Origin: Pseudomonadota bacterium
GTDB taxonomy: Bacteria > Desulfobacterota > Syntrophia > Syntrophales > UBA5619
DNA length: 18,466 nucleotides
Assembly: GCA_018819165.1 (NCBI GenBank)
Contig: JAHJQP010000002.1
Location: 1 to 18,466 of the forward strand
Reading direction: 5' to 3'
The position numbers and the translations under genes were made by a program. The notes under the pieces were generated by a model. That model had not been told where the DNA came from. It worked only from the letters and a program-made list of their open reading frames with translations, and ran no database searches. The stretch's first letter is position 1; each line of letters begins with the position of its first letter. Shown one piece after another: positions 1-7,058 of the stretch.

Positions 1-18
1 TAAGAGGAGGCAAACACA

Positions 19-579
19 ATGAAAAATGCAAATCCAGCACCGATTGGTGTAATGGTCTTTGGGACAGCGTGTTTTGTAGTCGGATCACTTTTTGCCGGTC
101 TGTTTGGAGCTTTAAGTCCTGGAAATATGCTTATGTCAGGTATTGTTGCAATTGCTACTGGTATTATACTTTTAGCAGTTTGCTGTTTAATGATTTCAGG
201 AAACTCTCTGGCTGATTCCCCTGTCTTTTCAATGTGGGGGGCAACCATATTTGGGTTCTTTTCGTTAGTGTGGCTATGTTTAGGATCAATATTAATTTTA
301 TGGAAAGACGGTGTTACCGACCCCTTATCCTTCCTGCTGTTATTCGTTTGTTTCTTCTCAGTTGGATATGCTTATCACTCATATATATTAAAACTCTGGT
401 CATTTTGTATTCTGTTTCTTGCTGTTGTTGCCGGAACTCTTAGTGCCTTTGCCGGACTGTACGGCGGATGGGCTCCAGGCAATCAGATATGCGGCTACAT
501 CTTTATTTTCCTCTCAGCGCTGGCTCTGTATATCATGTTTAAGGAGCAACTTAGTGCTGTCTTACCGGCGAAAGCATAA
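19..579 (+). CDS. GPR1/FUN34/YaaH-family (AceTr) acetate transporter
   Basis: Predicted inner-membrane carrier or channel for acetate and possibly other short monocarboxylates. The 186-residue protein is almost entirely hydrophobic, with about six membrane segments, the usual size and topology of the family. It opens with the family signature NPAPIG at residues 5-10 (consensus NPAPLG). Near the C-terminus it has the FAGLYGG...A.Y.. pattern typical of the last two helices. A strong ribosome site (AGGAGG, bases 5-10) lies 8 bases before the ATG, which fixes the start. A perfect terminator follows 22 bases after the stop, so it is probably the last gene of its transcript; its promoter is outside the window. 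Codon use is A+T-rich compared with the genes after 3.8 kb. Family assignment is fairly firm; the transported acid is inferred from the family. Confidence 0.82.
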   Translation: MKNANPAPIGVMVFGTACFVVGSLFAGLFGALSPGNMLMSGIVAIATGIILLAVCCLMISGNSLADSPVFSMWGATIFGFFSLVWLCLGSILILWKDGVTDPLSFLLLFVCFFSVGYAYHSYILKLWSFCILFLAVVAGTLSAFAGLYGGWAPGNQICGYIFIFLSALALYIMFKEQLSAVLPAKA

Positions 580-600
580 TTATAACGTATAAATACAAAT

Positions 601-638
601 AAAAATATTCCCGGTTCTTTAAAACCGGGAATATTTTT
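601..638 (+). terminator. Strong Rho-independent terminator after the acetate transporter
   Basis: A perfect 16-bp inverted repeat (AAAAATATTCCCGGTT at 601-616 with its complement at 623-638) encloses a 6-base loop, CTTTAA. The right arm ends in five T on the plus strand and the left arm starts with five A, so it could act in both directions. It follows the transporter stop by 22 bases. Confidence 0.92.
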
Positions 639-682
639 ATGAAATCCTCCCGCAGAATACCCCGTCCTGTGGACGCCGAAGT

Positions 683-712
683 TTGACACCTCAATTCAAT
701 AGTACGTATAAT
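683..712 (+). promoter_or_regulatory. Orphan sigma-70-type promoter with both consensus hexamers
   Basis: TTGACA (683-688) and TATAAT (707-712), both perfect matches, are separated by 18 bases. No intact gene follows: the next 490 bases hold only remnants, and the first plus-strand gene is the broken PocR/PAS sensor at 1205. It may be the promoter of a displaced gene, or may still transcribe the scar region. Confidence 0.6.
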
Positions 713-751
713 TATCAGTTAGATATAAATTTTAGCCATCCGTTTTATACA

Positions 752-960
752 CTACATTTTCCCCCGAAGAGCAGGCGGAAGAGAAGGAACGCCCAATTCC
801 TTCAGGATCTCCTTCTGCTCCGTCGTCGCCTCCGTAGCCAGAAAAGGTGAAGGGGGAAGGGAACGATGCCCACATTTCTCTATTCCAGAATAAGTAACTT
901 CATACCCCAAAGTGTAACTTAAATATCTTTAAAAATTGTCTTGACAACCGGGTCCACCTT
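752..960 (-). mobile_element. Possible transposon-end remnant with a C-terminus-like reading frame
   Basis: Low-confidence scar. On the minus strand an open frame without a start codon runs to TAG at 752-754 and reads like a protein tail (TTEQKEILKELGVPSLPPA near its end). I cannot assign it to a family. To its right, GTAACTT occurs twice exactly 20 bases apart (894-900 and 914-920). It is followed by TTGTCTTGACAACCGGGTCC near 937-956, which contains an outward-facing TTGACA (941-946), as insertion-sequence ends often do. No matching inverted repeat was found elsewhere in the window. This and the next entry fill most of the gene-free stretch 640-1204. Confidence 0.25.
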
Positions 961-1000
961 AAACGATTGTAAGATTATCAAGTCAATTTAATGTGCGACG

Positions 1001-1063
1001 TTACAGCCCCGAATGGCTGGTCTGTTCGTCGCCCTCTTTGATGATAAATTCTACAGGTCGCAT
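1001..1063 (-). pseudogene. N-terminal remnant of an IS1380-type transposase
   Basis: On the minus strand an ATG at 1063, preceded by a good ribosome site (GGGAGGTG, about 4 bases upstream), opens a 20-codon frame beginning MRPVEFIIKEGD and ending TSHSGL before a TAA. IS1380-family transposases characteristically begin with a short beta strand followed by a TSHAGL-like motif, which is the basis for the call. A TTGACA (complement of 1119-1124) sits upstream as a possible -35 box of the old element. Everything after the first 20 codons is gone, so the element is dead. The assignment rests on a short motif only. Confidence 0.5.
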
Positions 1064-1204
1064 TTTCACCTCCCAGGTGTTGCTTCTGGGGCAAGTGAAT
1101 ACCATAAATGCCCTGTATTGTCAAGTATTTGTATTAATAAAGCGGCTTTCGCGCCACTAATTCAGGTATATATTATTAGCAATAAGACGTGCAAGGAAAG
1201 GGTT

Positions 1205-2019
1205 ATGAGTTCTCCGATTCAGCTTCAGCTCTTGGACTTGGTAAACAAAGAGAAATTGGAGAGAATCCTTCGAGTCTTCACCGAGGTAACTGGGGTGGCG
1301 TCAATCATTGCCAATGTTGACGGACACCCCATTACTAAGCCGCATAATTTCACGCCTTTCTGTCTCAATTTTTGCCGTTCCACTGATAGGGGCAAGAGTA
1401 AATGTCACGAAAGCGACCGCCATGGAGGTCTGGAATCTGCCCGATCCAGAAAACCCTATATTTATAATTGTTTGAACGCCGGGCTCATTGATTGTGCGGC
1501 TCCAGTCATCGTGGCGGGTTATCATCTGGCTACAATTTTGGCAGGCCAGGTCTTGGAGGAACCCATTGCTGCTGAAGCAGCCATTGAACGGGCCAAAGCA
1601 ATCGAGATAACAGATATAGATGATTATTTGCAGACACTGGAAAAGGTACCTTTGATGACACGCGAGCGGTTGCTGGCTGTTGTGAACCTTATGTCCGAGA
1701 TCACTCAAACAATCAGCGAATTGGCTTTGCAGAAAGACAATTACACAAACATTCTCAGCATTATCTCAGCAGGCTGATCAACAGCGTTTCCGATTGCATT
1801 CTATCAACGAATGCCGATGGTAGAATCACCATTGTTAATCAGGCAGGCGTTAAAATGTTTGGCTATGAAACCGTGCAACTTATCGGCGAGTCCATTAGAA
1901 AGCTTTTTGCGGAGGATGATTCAAAAATTCCGCAGTGGAAGAATCCAGATTCGAGGCTGAGCTTTAACCAGCGTGGCGAGCTAACAGCTATCTCTTTCGG
2001 CCAGGGCCTCCTTTTTTAG
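1205..2019 (+). pseudogene. Frameshifted and truncated PocR-PAS sensor protein
   Basis: The first frame (ATG 1205, GGAAAGG just upstream, stop 1775-1777, 190 codons) is a PocR-type ligand-binding domain. It contains FCLNFCR..., KCHESDRHGG, YIYNCLNAGLIDCAAPV and ILAGQV, the usual Cys-rich PocR pattern. At about 1744-1774 the homology moves to another frame. That frame reads through LINSVSDCILSTNADGRI, then VNQAGVKMFGY, GESIRKLF and FNQRGE, a clear PAS domain. The frame change fits loss of one base or gain of two. The PAS sequence continues up to about 1980 and then runs into the antisense of the acyl-CoA ligase gene, ending at a chance TAG (2017-2019). The output domain (histidine kinase, GGDEF or similar) is absent. 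A frameshift from sequencing error is possible, but the truncation would remain. Confidence 0.75.
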
Positions 2020-3726
2020 CTCCCTCTTCAAGACCTTTCCGGCCAAGTTCACAGGCAGTTCATTACGAAAGACCACTTCCCGAATCTTTTCATAGCCGGC
2101 CACCCGGGTGTTGATATCATCCATGATTTCTTCCGGGGTGGCCGTTTTGCCCTCTTTCAGGACCACATAGGCGCGGGGGTACTCAGTAACGGCCGGGTCG
2201 GAAATGCCGATGACCGCCGCCTCCTTGATCTTGGGATGCTGATAGAGGATCTCCTCCAGGTTTCTGGGAAATACGTTGTAGCCTTTATACTTGATCATGT
2301 CCTTGATGCGGTCCACGATGTAAAGGTAACCGTCATTGTCCAGCTTGCCGATGTCACCCGAGTGAAGCCAGCCATCTTTTAAGGTCCTGGCCGTCTCTTC
2401 GGGCTTGTTCCAGTAGCCTTTCATGACCTGGGGCCCCTTCTGGAGGACCTCCCCTTCTTCGCCGATGGGCATTTCTTTAGTATCATCGGTCAAGTCCACA
2501 ATTTTGATCTCGGAATCGAAAATGGGAATACCGACGGAGCCTGGTTTGCGGACCGCTTCCCTGGCGGCCGGATTGAAACAAATGCCCATGGTGCACTCGG
2601 TCATCCCATAGCCCTCCACAAAAACCCCTCCGATGACTTCTTTCATCTTGTTCAAATATTCTACCGGCAGGGGGCCGGCTCCGCTGCCGGCAAGTTTGAC
2701 TTTCATGAAATAAGGAGCATACTTGGGAAAATCCGGATGATTCAGCAAGGAGGTATAAATCGGAGGCGCTCCGCCCATGGCGTCGATCGGGTACTTCTTG
2801 AGGACTTTCAAATACTCGCCCGGATCGAATCTCGGGAGTACGTAAGTGGTTATACCGACGAAGATTGGATAGTTTAGGTAAGCGATGGTCCCCATGGCAT
2901 GAAACCAGGGAACCACATTGAGGGCCATAAAGTGCGAGCCTTGGGAGTTGCAGTTTTCCGGTGTCAGGTCCTCGATAACCCTATTTCCAAAGGTGGAGGC
3001 GTTCCAATTAATAACCTGGCTGACGTTAACGATGGTATTGTAGTGCGTAATCACGGCGCCCTTGGAAAGCCCCGTGGTCCCGCCGGTATAGGCCAGAACC
3101 GCCACGTCCTCCTTTCCATTGATTTTCACCTGGGGTGGATTGGGCGGATATTTGGCCAGGAGATCTTTGAAGAAGTAGATTCCAGCAGTGGAATCGCTTT
3201 TAATGGATGCAATATTTTTTCTTTTAAGAAGCAGGAAACCGTATTTTTTTACTGCGGGAAGGGCTTCATCCAGGCCGGAGACGATGATTCTCTTCAGACC
3301 GGTTTGGTCCTTGACCTTGAGCAGCTTGTCCATGAGGAGATTGAGTTTGAGTGTGATGATGGTCTCAGCCCCGGAGTCGTTGATTTGGTATTTGAGCTCC
3401 GCTTCGCTGTTCAGGGGCGAGCACATGGTCAGGATGGCCCCAATTTTCAAAGCGGCGTAATAGGCCACGGCAAACTGGGGGCAATTGGGCATGAAGAGGG
3501 CCACCCGGTTTCCCTTTTTTACACCCAGGTCGGCCAGGGCCGTGGCCAGCCTCAGGGATTGATCGTGCAGTTCCCGGTAGGTCATGGCCTTTCCCATGAA
3601 AATGAAAGCCGTCCGCTCCGGAAACCTTCTAACACTGGCCTCCATGAAATCAACGATGCTGCCCTCGTAGTACTTCAAAGACTTGGGATAAACGTCGGGC
3701 CACAACTTGTACCAAGGTTTTTCCAT
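1981..3726 (-). CDS. Long-chain fatty-acid-CoA ligase (AMP-forming acyl-CoA synthetase)
   Basis: Activates a carboxylic acid to its CoA thioester through an acyl-adenylate, using ATP and CoA. The 581-residue protein has the full ANL-superfamily layout: P-loop YTGGTTGLSKG at 213-223, GYGMTE at 372-377, the SGDIG adenosine-binding aspartate region at 456-460, the hinge segment DRIKDMIKYKGYNVFP at 472-487, and the catalytic C-terminal lysine K564 in GKVLKREL. Start: ATG with AGGAGG 6 bases upstream. It lies 116 bases downstream of larC on the same strand, with no obvious promoter or terminator between, so it may be the last gene of the lar transcript. Its base composition looks less G+C-rich than the lar genes. 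Substrate chain length is not determined by the sequence; medium-chain or aromatic acids remain possible. Its stop codon marks the point where the neighbouring PocR-PAS gene is cut off. Confidence 0.88.
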   Translation of the reverse strand: MEKPWYKLWPDVYPKSLKYYEGSIVDFMEASVRRFPERTAFIFMGKAMTYRELHDQSLRLATALADLGVKKGNRVALFMPNCPQFAVAYYAALKIGAILTMCSPLNSEAELKYQINDSGAETIITLKLNLLMDKLLKVKDQTGLKRIIVSGLDEALPAVKKYGFLLLKRKNIASIKSDSTAGIYFFKDLLAKYPPNPPQVKINGKEDVAVLAYTGGTTGLSKGAVITHYNTIVNVSQVINWNASTFGNRVIEDLTPENCNSQGSHFMALNVVPWFHAMGTIAYLNYPIFVGITTYVLPRFDPGEYLKVLKKYPIDAMGGAPPIYTSLLNHPDFPKYAPYFMKVKLAGSGAGPLPVEYLNKMKEVIGGVFVEGYGMTECTMGICFNPAAREAVRKPGSVGIPIFDSEIKIVDLTDDTKEMPIGEEGEVLQKGPQVMKGYWNKPEETARTLKDGWLHSGDIGKLDNDGYLYIVDRIKDMIKYKGYNVFPRNLEEILYQHPKIKEAAVIGISDPAVTEYPRAYVVLKEGKTATPEEIMDDINTRVAGYEKIREVVFRNELPVNLAGKVLKRELKKEALAERDSC

Positions 3727-3842
3727 GAGTGCCTCCTGTTTTCTTGGACTCTTCCTGCTGGCACATGCGTTAAACGCACTCCTCAGCAGATCGGAGGGAT
3801 GGGTTCTTCCGTGCGGAGGTCAGCCTTCCGGGTATCTCCTCA

Positions 3843-5039
3843 TCAGTCTTTTACGATGGATGACATTCCCGTCTTGTAGAGAGCAGCGGCGCTTTCATGG
3901 ACGTGCCGGACCGCCACCCCGTGTTCTGCCGCGGCCCGTTTGCAGTCCTCGTACTCGGGGGAGGCCGTGATCACCCTGCCGTCCCGCTCCCCGATCTTGA
4001 TCCGGACGACCCCGAACTCCGTGACGACCTCCTCCCAGCGGCGATCGAGGCATATGCGCTCGCACTGGGACATCCGGACCCCGAGCGTCGAGGTCTCGGC
4101 CAGGACGACAGCCGCGATCGACTCCGCCCGGCCCGAATCGCAGATCACCGAGAGAAGCGTCCCCGGCCGGTTTTTCTTCATCTGGATCGGGGTCAGGAAG
4201 ACGTCAAGCGCGCCCGCGGCGAAAAGCCGCTCCATGGCGGTTTCATAGAACTGTGGATTAAGGTCGTCGATGTTCGTCTCGATGACCGTGACGCATTGCG
4301 ATTCGTCTCCGTGGCCGGCGGACTCCTCTCCGAGTATGACCCTAAGCACGTTAGGAATGCCGAAATCGCTCTTTCCGGCGCCGTAGCCGATGCTCACGAT
4401 GGTCATGGCGGGAAGCGGTCCGAAACCAGAGGCGAGTTCCCTGATGATCGCCGCGCCGGTCGGCGTAACCAGTTCCCCTTCGATGTCGAGCTTCCGCCAC
4501 GGAACCCCCCGCAGGATCTCGGCAGTGGCCGGCGCGGGCAGCGGAAAGACGCCGTGGGAGCCCGTCACGTAGCCGTGAAAGGTGGGCATCGGGCTGGAGA
4601 CGACCTTCGGCGAGCCGAGCATCTCGAGACAGATGGCCGCGCCGACGATGTCGACGATGGCGTCCACCCCCCCCACCTCGTGGAAATGCACCTCTTCCGA
4701 AGAGCTGCCGTGCACCCTGCCTTCGGCATCGGCAAGTCTCCTGAAGATGCGTTCGGCCGTCTGCTTCACCCTTTCGGAGAGGTCCGCTTTACGGATCGTC
4801 TCCAGAATCTCCTGCAGCCGCCGGCGCTGGTGGTGATGGTGATCGTCGAGGACCACGCGGACGTCCGTCGCCTCGATATGTCCGGTGATTTTCCTGCCCA
4901 CTTCGATCCTGTACCCGCCCACGCCGAGGCCGGCGAGCCCTTTCCGGAGCCTCTCCGGGTCCGCTCCCGCGGCAATGAGCGCCCCGAGCGTCATATCCCC
5001 GCTGATTCCCGCGAAACAGTCGAAATAGGCAATCAACAT
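3843..5039 (-). CDS. larC: LarC, nickel insertion enzyme for the nickel-pincer nucleotide cofactor
   Basis: LarC is the CTP-dependent cyclometallase that inserts nickel into the pincer nucleotide to complete the cofactor of LarA-type racemases and epimerases. The 398-residue protein has the family N-terminus (FDCFAGISGDMTLGAL, 6-21), a metal-suited DDHHHH run (65-70), VHFHEVGGVDAIVDIVG (117-133), ELVTPTGAAI (189-198) and the C-terminal-half motif TNIDDLNPQFYE (255-266). In Lactiplantibacillus plantarum the two halves (LarC1 and LarC2) are joined by ribosomal frameshifting; here one uninterrupted frame encodes both. The start has GGGAG 9 bases upstream. It is the third lar gene, 50 bases after larB. 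Confidence 0.93.
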   Translation of the reverse strand: MLIAYFDCFAGISGDMTLGALIAAGADPERLRKGLAGLGVGGYRIEVGRKITGHIEATDVRVVLDDHHHHQRRRLQEILETIRKADLSERVKQTAERIFRRLADAEGRVHGSSSEEVHFHEVGGVDAIVDIVGAAICLEMLGSPKVVSSPMPTFHGYVTGSHGVFPLPAPATAEILRGVPWRKLDIEGELVTPTGAAIIRELASGFGPLPAMTIVSIGYGAGKSDFGIPNVLRVILGEESAGHGDESQCVTVIETNIDDLNPQFYETAMERLFAAGALDVFLTPIQMKKNRPGTLLSVICDSGRAESIAAVVLAETSTLGVRMSQCERICLDRRWEEVVTEFGVVRIKIGERDGRVITASPEYEDCKRAAAEHGVAVRHVHESAAALYKTGMSSIVKD

Positions 5040-5089
5040 CGGTGAATGCTCCCGAAAAAAGTCTGTAAAATACTCAGTTTACGAAGCCG

Positions 5090-5848
5090 TCATCGGTTCA
5101 CCAGGTGCGCGAAATAGCCGGCCCCGAAGCCGTTGTCGATGTTCATGACGGCGACGCCCGCGGCGCAGGAGTTGAGCATTGCCAGCAGCGCGGCAAGCCC
5201 TCCGAAGCTCGCGCCGTAGCCGACGCTCGTCGGAACGGCGATCACCGGGCAGGAGACCATTCCCCCGACGACGCTCGGAAGCGCCCCCTCCATCCCGGCC
5301 ACGACGATCAGGACGTTCGCCTGCATGATCCTGTCCTTCTGGTCGAAAAGCCGGTGCAGGCCGGCGACGCCAACGTCGTAGGCGCGCTCGACCCGGCTGC
5401 CCATCGACTCCGCCGTGACCGCGGCCTCCTCCGCCACGGGGATGTCAGCCGTCCCCGCGCAGAGTACCATCACGTACTTTCCGTCTTCATCTGCCTTTTT
5501 GGTCTTCACCTCTGACCCGTCGACAACCAGGAGCCGAGCGGCGCCGTGGTAGGTGCACCCTGCGACTGCTCCGGCTATTTTCTCGGCGACGTCAGGCGCC
5601 ACGCGGGTCGCGAGGACTTTTACGTGGTGTCCGGCGAGCCTTTTGACGATTTCGACGGCCTGCTCGCTGGTTTTCCCCTGGCAGAAAACGACCTCCGGGA
5701 AACCGGTGCGGATGCTGCGGTGCAGATCGAGCTTCGCGTATCCTACATCATCATAGGGGAGGGTGCGCAGGCTGTTGAACGCCTCATCGACGGGCAGATC
5801 GCCGGATTTCACCTTTTCGAGGATTTTTTTGAGCCGCTTGAGGTCCAT
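5090..5848 (-). CDS. larB: LarB, nicotinic acid adenine dinucleotide carboxylase/hydrolase
   Basis: Catalyses the first step of nickel-pincer cofactor synthesis: carboxylation of the pyridinium ring of NaAD and hydrolysis of its phosphoanhydride. The 252-residue protein has a variable N-terminal third and a PurE-like (AIR carboxylase) C-terminal domain, seen in AGTADIPVAEEA (131-142), GMEGALPSVVGG (185-196) and PTSVGYGASFGG (206-217). C228 in LNSCAAG followed by NIDNGFGAG corresponds by context to the cysteine that forms the covalent substrate adduct in characterised LarB. It starts only 14 bases after larE, with an AAGGAG site abutting the ATG, which indicates co-transcription and probably coupled translation. 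Confidence 0.93.
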   Translation of the reverse strand: MDLKRLKKILEKVKSGDLPVDEAFNSLRTLPYDDVGYAKLDLHRSIRTGFPEVVFCQGKTSEQAVEIVKRLAGHHVKVLATRVAPDVAEKIAGAVAGCTYHGAARLLVVDGSEVKTKKADEDGKYVMVLCAGTADIPVAEEAAVTAESMGSRVERAYDVGVAGLHRLFDQKDRIMQANVLIVVAGMEGALPSVVGGMVSCPVIAVPTSVGYGASFGGLAALLAMLNSCAAGVAVMNIDNGFGAGYFAHLVNR

Positions 5849-5862
5849 TCTCCTTACTCCCT

Positions 5863-6687
5863 TTATGCCTTCTTCTCCCTGCCCAGAACGGCGTTCATGC
5901 TTCCCATCCGGTAGCCGTTGAGATCCAGGGTCGTATAAAGATACTCCAATTCCTTGAACTTTTCCGTCACCTGCCGCCTGATTTCAGGAGACGCGAGGCG
6001 CGGTATTTCCTCGGCCTCGACCTCGATCCGCGCAATATCCCCATGGTGCCGGACCCTCACCTGCCTGAAACCCAGTTCCTTCATGAACCGCTCCGCCTTG
6101 TCGAGACGCCGGAGAATATCACGGTCGATCCTCGTACCGTAAGGAATGCGGGAGGAAAGGCAGGCGAACGACGGCTTATTCCAGGTCGGGAGTCCCATCC
6201 GACGCGATATTTCGCGGATGTCTTTCTTGGTAAAGCCGGCTTCGCGCAGCGGGCTCCTGATCCCGAGCTCCGCGGCGGCGCGTTTGCCCGGCCTGTAGTC
6301 CTCCAGATCGTCGACGTTTGCGCCGTCGGCCACCTGGTTGATGCCGTGTTCCCTGCCGATCTCGACAAGCCTGCCGAACAGCTCTCTCTTGCAGAAGAAG
6401 CATCGGTCGGGGGTGTTGGCCGCGAAGTCTTCGTTTTCAAGTTCGCTGGTTTCTATCCTGGTCACGGTGAGCCCCAGCTTACCGGCTGTTTCCAAAGCTT
6501 CCTCTTCTTCCGATAGGGGATAGGTTTCCGAAGAGGCCAACACATATAACGCGCGATCCCCCAAGACCTCCTTAGCCACGGCCGCGAGCAGCGTGCTGTC
6601 GCCGCCGCCGGAGTAGCCGATGACCACGCCTCCCATTTCTGTCAACAATGAACGAAGTCGTTCAAGCTTGAAATCGATTGTTTCCAT
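5863..6687 (-). CDS. larE: LarE, ATP-dependent sulfur transferase for the nickel-pincer cofactor
   Basis: Converts the two carboxylates of the LarB product to thiocarboxylates after adenylation. The 274-residue protein is a PP-loop ATP pyrophosphatase, with SGGGDST at 26-32 (the third Gly replaces the more usual Val). It has exactly three cysteines: C96 and C99 in DRCFFCK, and C176 in SFACLSSR. C176 sits in the place of the sacrificial Cys176 of L. plantarum LarE. A three-cysteine set is the pattern associated with LarE proteins that hold a [4Fe-4S] cluster and use it as sulfur carrier, so this enzyme is likely to be catalytic rather than single-turnover (inference). It is the first gene of the operon, about 105 bases after a good promoter. 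Confidence 0.93.
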   Translation of the reverse strand: METIDFKLERLRSLLTEMGGVVIGYSGGGDSTLLAAVAKEVLGDRALYVLASSETYPLSEEEEALETAGKLGLTVTRIETSELENEDFAANTPDRCFFCKRELFGRLVEIGREHGINQVADGANVDDLEDYRPGKRAAAELGIRSPLREAGFTKKDIREISRRMGLPTWNKPSFACLSSRIPYGTRIDRDILRRLDKAERFMKELGFRQVRVRHHGDIARIEVEAEEIPRLASPEIRRQVTEKFKELEYLYTTLDLNGYRMGSMNAVLGREKKA

Positions 6688-6738
6688 AACACCTTTCCCC
6701 TTGACTCCTTACCTCTCGCTCCTTGTTCCTTCTTGCCT

Positions 6739-6782
6739 TCAAAGAAAAACGATCAGGGCAGCCTTTCTTTGACAGGAGCCCT
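6739..6782 (-). promoter_or_regulatory. lar leader with two competing stem-loops
   Basis: Within the roughly 105-base leader between the lar promoter and larE, TCAAAGAAA (6739-6747) pairs perfectly with TTTCTTTGA (6764-6772). The loop of that stem contains AGGGC (6755-6759), which can instead pair with GCCCT (6778-6782) outside it. The two pairings interleave, so they either exclude each other or form a pseudoknot. On the minus strand, GATCGTTTTTC follows the second stem, giving a weakly terminator-like end. A regulatory role is inference. Confidence 0.35.
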
Positions 6783-6798
6783 CTTTTTGTCGGGGAGA

Positions 6799-6827
6799 AG
6801 TATGGGATAAACGACCTCGTGTGTCAA
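6799..6827 (-). promoter_or_regulatory. Promoter of the larE-larB-larC operon
   Basis: Read on the minus strand: TTGACA (complement of 6822-6827), a 17-base spacer, then CATACT (complement of 6799-6804). The -35 is perfect and the -10 matches 4 of 6. It faces larE, predicting a 5' leader of about 105 bases. Confidence 0.65.
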
Positions 6828-6840
6828 AGTTTTTTTCCGC

Positions 6841-6870
6841 TGAAGAACTTAAGCCTGAAGAGCTTAAGCC
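6841..6870. repeat. Two tandem 15-bp repeats between divergent promoters
   Basis: TGAAGAACTTAAGCC (6841-6855) is followed directly by TGAAGAGCTTAAGCC (6856-6870), with one mismatch. Each copy contains the palindrome CTTAAG. The repeats lie between the lar promoter (minus) and the putative thiE promoter (plus), a suitable place for a shared operator, though no regulator is identified. Confidence 0.55.
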
Positions 6871-6899
6871 TTGACAAGGGGAGCCCCGCCCTCTAATAT
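6871..6899 (+). promoter_or_regulatory. Putative thiE promoter inside the thiF remnant
   Basis: TTGACA (6871-6876), a 17-base spacer and TAATAT (6894-6899, 4 of 6 matches). The -10 overlaps the TAA that breaks the thiF reading frame. It would give a leader of about 150 bases for thiE. No TPP-riboswitch core (CTGAGA plus ACCTGA) was found in it. Confidence 0.45.
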
Positions 6900-7058
6900 C
6901 TTGGCGCCTGCGGCATCGGGGAGATCGGGATTGTGGACGGCGACAGGGTGGAGTTATCCAACCTGCAGCGCCAGATTCTGTATGGGCGGGAAGGTGTGGG
7001 CAGAGAAAAAACGGTTTCTTCCGGGCGGAGCATCACCCGGCTGGTGGGAGGTGGGTGA
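6879..7058 (+). pseudogene. thiF: Internal fragment of a ThiF/MoeB/HesA-type adenylyltransferase
   Basis: In one frame the sequence reads GSPAL, a TAA stop (6894-6896), then YLGACGIGEIGIVDGD, RVELSNLQRQILYG and EGVGREKTVSS, ending in TGA (7056-7058). This is the central part of a ThiF/MoeB E1-like domain: the end of the nucleotide-binding loop (GxGSP), the IVDxDxVExSNLxRQ signature, and the start of the next helix. The N-terminal Rossmann strand and the whole C-terminal half, including the zinc and catalytic cysteines, are missing, and a stop interrupts the remnant. In thiamine clusters ThiF adenylates the sulfur carrier ThiS, and thiF often precedes thiE, which fits this position. The TGA directly abuts the thiE ATG. 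Confidence 0.8.

Noticed and set aside
1013..1204. Longer start for the PocR frame
   Set aside because: This stretch is antisense to the IS1380-type remnant and shows no PocR homology; ATG 1205 has a ribosome site.
3897..5045. Long plus-strand open frame of 382 codons opposite larC
   Set aside because: It is a shadow of a G+C-rich gene: its His/Arg/Pro/Asp-rich composition has no domain, while the minus-strand larC motifs are unambiguous.
6700..7058. TPP riboswitch upstream of thiE
   Set aside because: The conserved CTGAGA and ACCTGA elements are not present in the leader.
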